In this document: positions 5,585 to 6,783 of the stretch, one piece after another | How positions within the stretch are numbered: the stretch's first letter is position 1 | Layout: each line of letters opens with the position of its first letter | Assembly (NCBI GenBank): GCA_009885185.1 | Contig: VFLF01000602.1 | Location: 1 to 6,783, forward strand | Reading direction: 5' to 3' | Source: Nitrosomonadales bacterium | GTDB lineage: Bacteria > Pseudomonadota > Gammaproteobacteria > Burkholderiales > SG8-41 | Length of the DNA: 6,783 nt | Translations under genes and position numbers: made by a program | The notes under the pieces: generated by a model | Told to the model about the DNA's origin: nothing | The model's input: the letters and a program-made list of their open reading frames with translations, nothing else | The model's database searches: none

Positions 5585-6783
5585 TTAGAACAAGCTCGTT
5601 TGTTGGGCCGACGAATCCCCATCGAGAATCAGTCTCCCGGTAGCCCTCAGGTGCGCGAGGATCCCAGCGACCGGTTCGCTGTCCAAATCAATGCGTTTGA
5701 TTTCCAGCGGCGCATACGGCGCAGCTTGCGCCACTTTCAGTAGCTTAGCTTTGATGAGCCGCATAATCGTTGTGTCACTGACGCTACTATAGCGCTGGGC
5801 TTGCGCCAGGTTGAGTATGTCGGGATCGAGTTCGGCGGCCACGGGTGCGGCGATGTCGTATTTGCGCCGCACCGTCGCGACGCGATCTTGATTCCAGCGA
5901 TTGCCCTTTCCGGTTCGCCGTCCCAGCGTGCTCAGCACCCGCGCGATCTCGTCGTCGCGATAGCGTCGAGCCATCGTCGTGATGAGCTCGACGTCTTGGA
6001 GCGCAGTCTTGTGTGCAATGGCCCCTGACAGGGGCTTGGGCATATTGAATGCTGTGTGACAGCCCCCGTGCCAGTGGATGATCATGTTCAGTTGATGATT
6101 ATCGACAACATCAACGACGATCTCCTTGATGAGGGTGCGCGCAATGCGTTTCTTTAACGTCATGGGACATGCGTCGCTCTGCCAGACCGCGGCAAAGTCC
6201 TCCCCCAACGCGCGCAGGCTCGCTTCGTTGGCCGGTGTGAGCGCAGCGCACGCATCGTTCAAATCGCTCAGCGCTTGTTCAACGCGTTGCTGCTCTGCCA
6301 ACTTCGCGTTCCAGCGCTGCTCTAATACATCGGCCACCAAGCGATTGCCGGGGTCGATTTGATCGTACTGCGCAAAGGCCCGCTCGGCTTCGTAGCGCGC
6401 TTGCTGCAATTGCCGCTCCAGTACGCCACGGCGCTCACTGCCTTGTGAGCGGGATTGCGCGATGGCCGCAATACTGGCCTGCAGGCCGTACGGCGAGAGG
6501 GCATTCAGAATCACCTCACTCAGGCGCCGATCGACAGTCGCGCCGCCAAAGCCCAAACAGTAGCGTCCGCCGGTCTGGAAGTCACCGCTGCACAGGTAGC
6601 GCGCTGCCGTACCTTGCTTGCCCCAGTAACGGATGTTCAACTTACGTCCGCAGCGCGCGCAGCGTAACAGTCCGGTCAATAAGCCCTGTCCGCCGCGCAC
6701 CACCTGCGCCGCATCGTCTTGCGCAAAGTTGGCTCCGTTGCCGCGCAGGGTGTCCAGGTTTCGTTGGTACACCTCCCAGCTCA
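5585..6783 (-). CDS. Large serine recombinase, C-terminal part (5' end beyond window)
   Basis: This is a site-specific DNA recombinase of the large serine (resolvase/integrase) family. The reading frame is open to the right edge (SWEVYQRNLDTL, the end of the recombinase domain), so the catalytic serine domain is outside the window. Numbering from a GTG at 6772, the order is: zinc beta-ribbon with C38/C41 (CARC) and C61/C72; a long charged helix at about 110-172, probably the coiled-coil arm; a beta segment IIHWHGGCHTAF (231-242); a helix-turn-helix-like part with DDEIARVLSTLGRRTGKGNRW (273-293); and a second DNA-binding segment at about 318-365 (DTTIMRLIKAKLLKVAQAAP, then IKRIDLDS), resembling excisionase/MerR-type helices. 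It ends in QTSLF-TAA. No frameshift is seen. It converges on the IS91 relic with a 29-bp gap. It could drive a mobile island extending to the right; it may be active if the unseen N-terminus is intact. Confidence 0.88.
   Translation of the reverse strand, partial: SWEVYQRNLDTLRGNGANFAQDDAAQVVRGGQGLLTGLLRCARCGRKLNIRYWGKQGTAARYLCSGDFQTGGRYCLGFGGATVDRRLSEVILNALSPYGLQASIAAIAQSRSQGSERRGVLERQLQQARYEAERAFAQYDQIDPGNRLVADVLEQRWNAKLAEQQRVEQALSDLNDACAALTPANEASLRALGEDFAAVWQSDACPMTLKKRIARTLIKEIVVDVVDNHQLNMIIHWHGGCHTAFNMPKPLSGAIAHKTALQDVELITTMARRYRDDEIARVLSTLGRRTGKGNRWNQDRVATVRRKYDIAAPVAAELDPDILNLAQAQRYSSVSDTTIMRLIKAKLLKVAQAAPYAPLEIKRIDLDSEPVAGILAHLRATGRLILDGDSSAQQTSLF

Overview
The window looks like a chromosomal stretch from a GC-rich betaproteobacterium, probably of the order Burkholderiales. 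The main reason is a Bug/TctC-type periplasmic solute-binding protein in a short catabolic operon, together with a betaproteobacterial-style 5-oxoprolinase/hydantoinase relic. This assignment is inferred from protein families only; no search was run.

Left part (1-2812, + strand): a tight three-gene operon. It encodes the large and small subunits of an aconitase/isopropylmalate-dehydratase-type hydro-lyase (8-nt gene overlap), then, 15 nt further on, a secreted TctC/Bug solute-binding protein. The likely theme is periplasmic capture and cytoplasmic dehydration/isomerisation of a hydroxy-carboxylic acid that is not the leucine intermediate. Both subunits differ from the textbook LeuC/LeuD active-site signatures. 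The 5' end of the large-subunit gene is uncertain: its frame is open to the window edge, and the first ATG sits in the loop of a perfect 10-bp hairpin.

Middle part (2813-4182): a small two-helix membrane protein of unknown function (minus strand), then a complete toxin-first type II toxin-antitoxin operon of the HigBA kind (minus strand). The toxin is RelE/Gp49-like and the antitoxin is an Xre-type HTH protein. They are coupled by an ATGA stop/start overlap, and a repeated 7-mer upstream is a candidate operator. No gene was found in 2813-2870, 3225-3406 or 4042-4182.

Right part (4183-6783): a graveyard of decayed and mobile DNA. A truncated N-terminal piece of a hydantoinase A/5-oxoprolinase gene (minus) carries an internal deletion of about 20 nt, which removed the end of its nucleotide-binding motif and shifted the frame; the distal end is also cut off. 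Divergent from it is the 5' part of an IS91-family rolling-circle transposase (plus), with a one-base C insertion and a break at the HUH catalytic motif. Between the two lies a perfect LexA-type SOS box (CTGT-N8-ACAG) next to a consensus -35 hexamer, the most interesting single signal in the window. Converging on the IS91 relic is the C-terminal two-thirds or so of a large serine recombinase (minus), whose catalytic domain lies beyond the right edge.

I see no tRNA, rRNA, CRISPR array or convincing rho-independent terminator.
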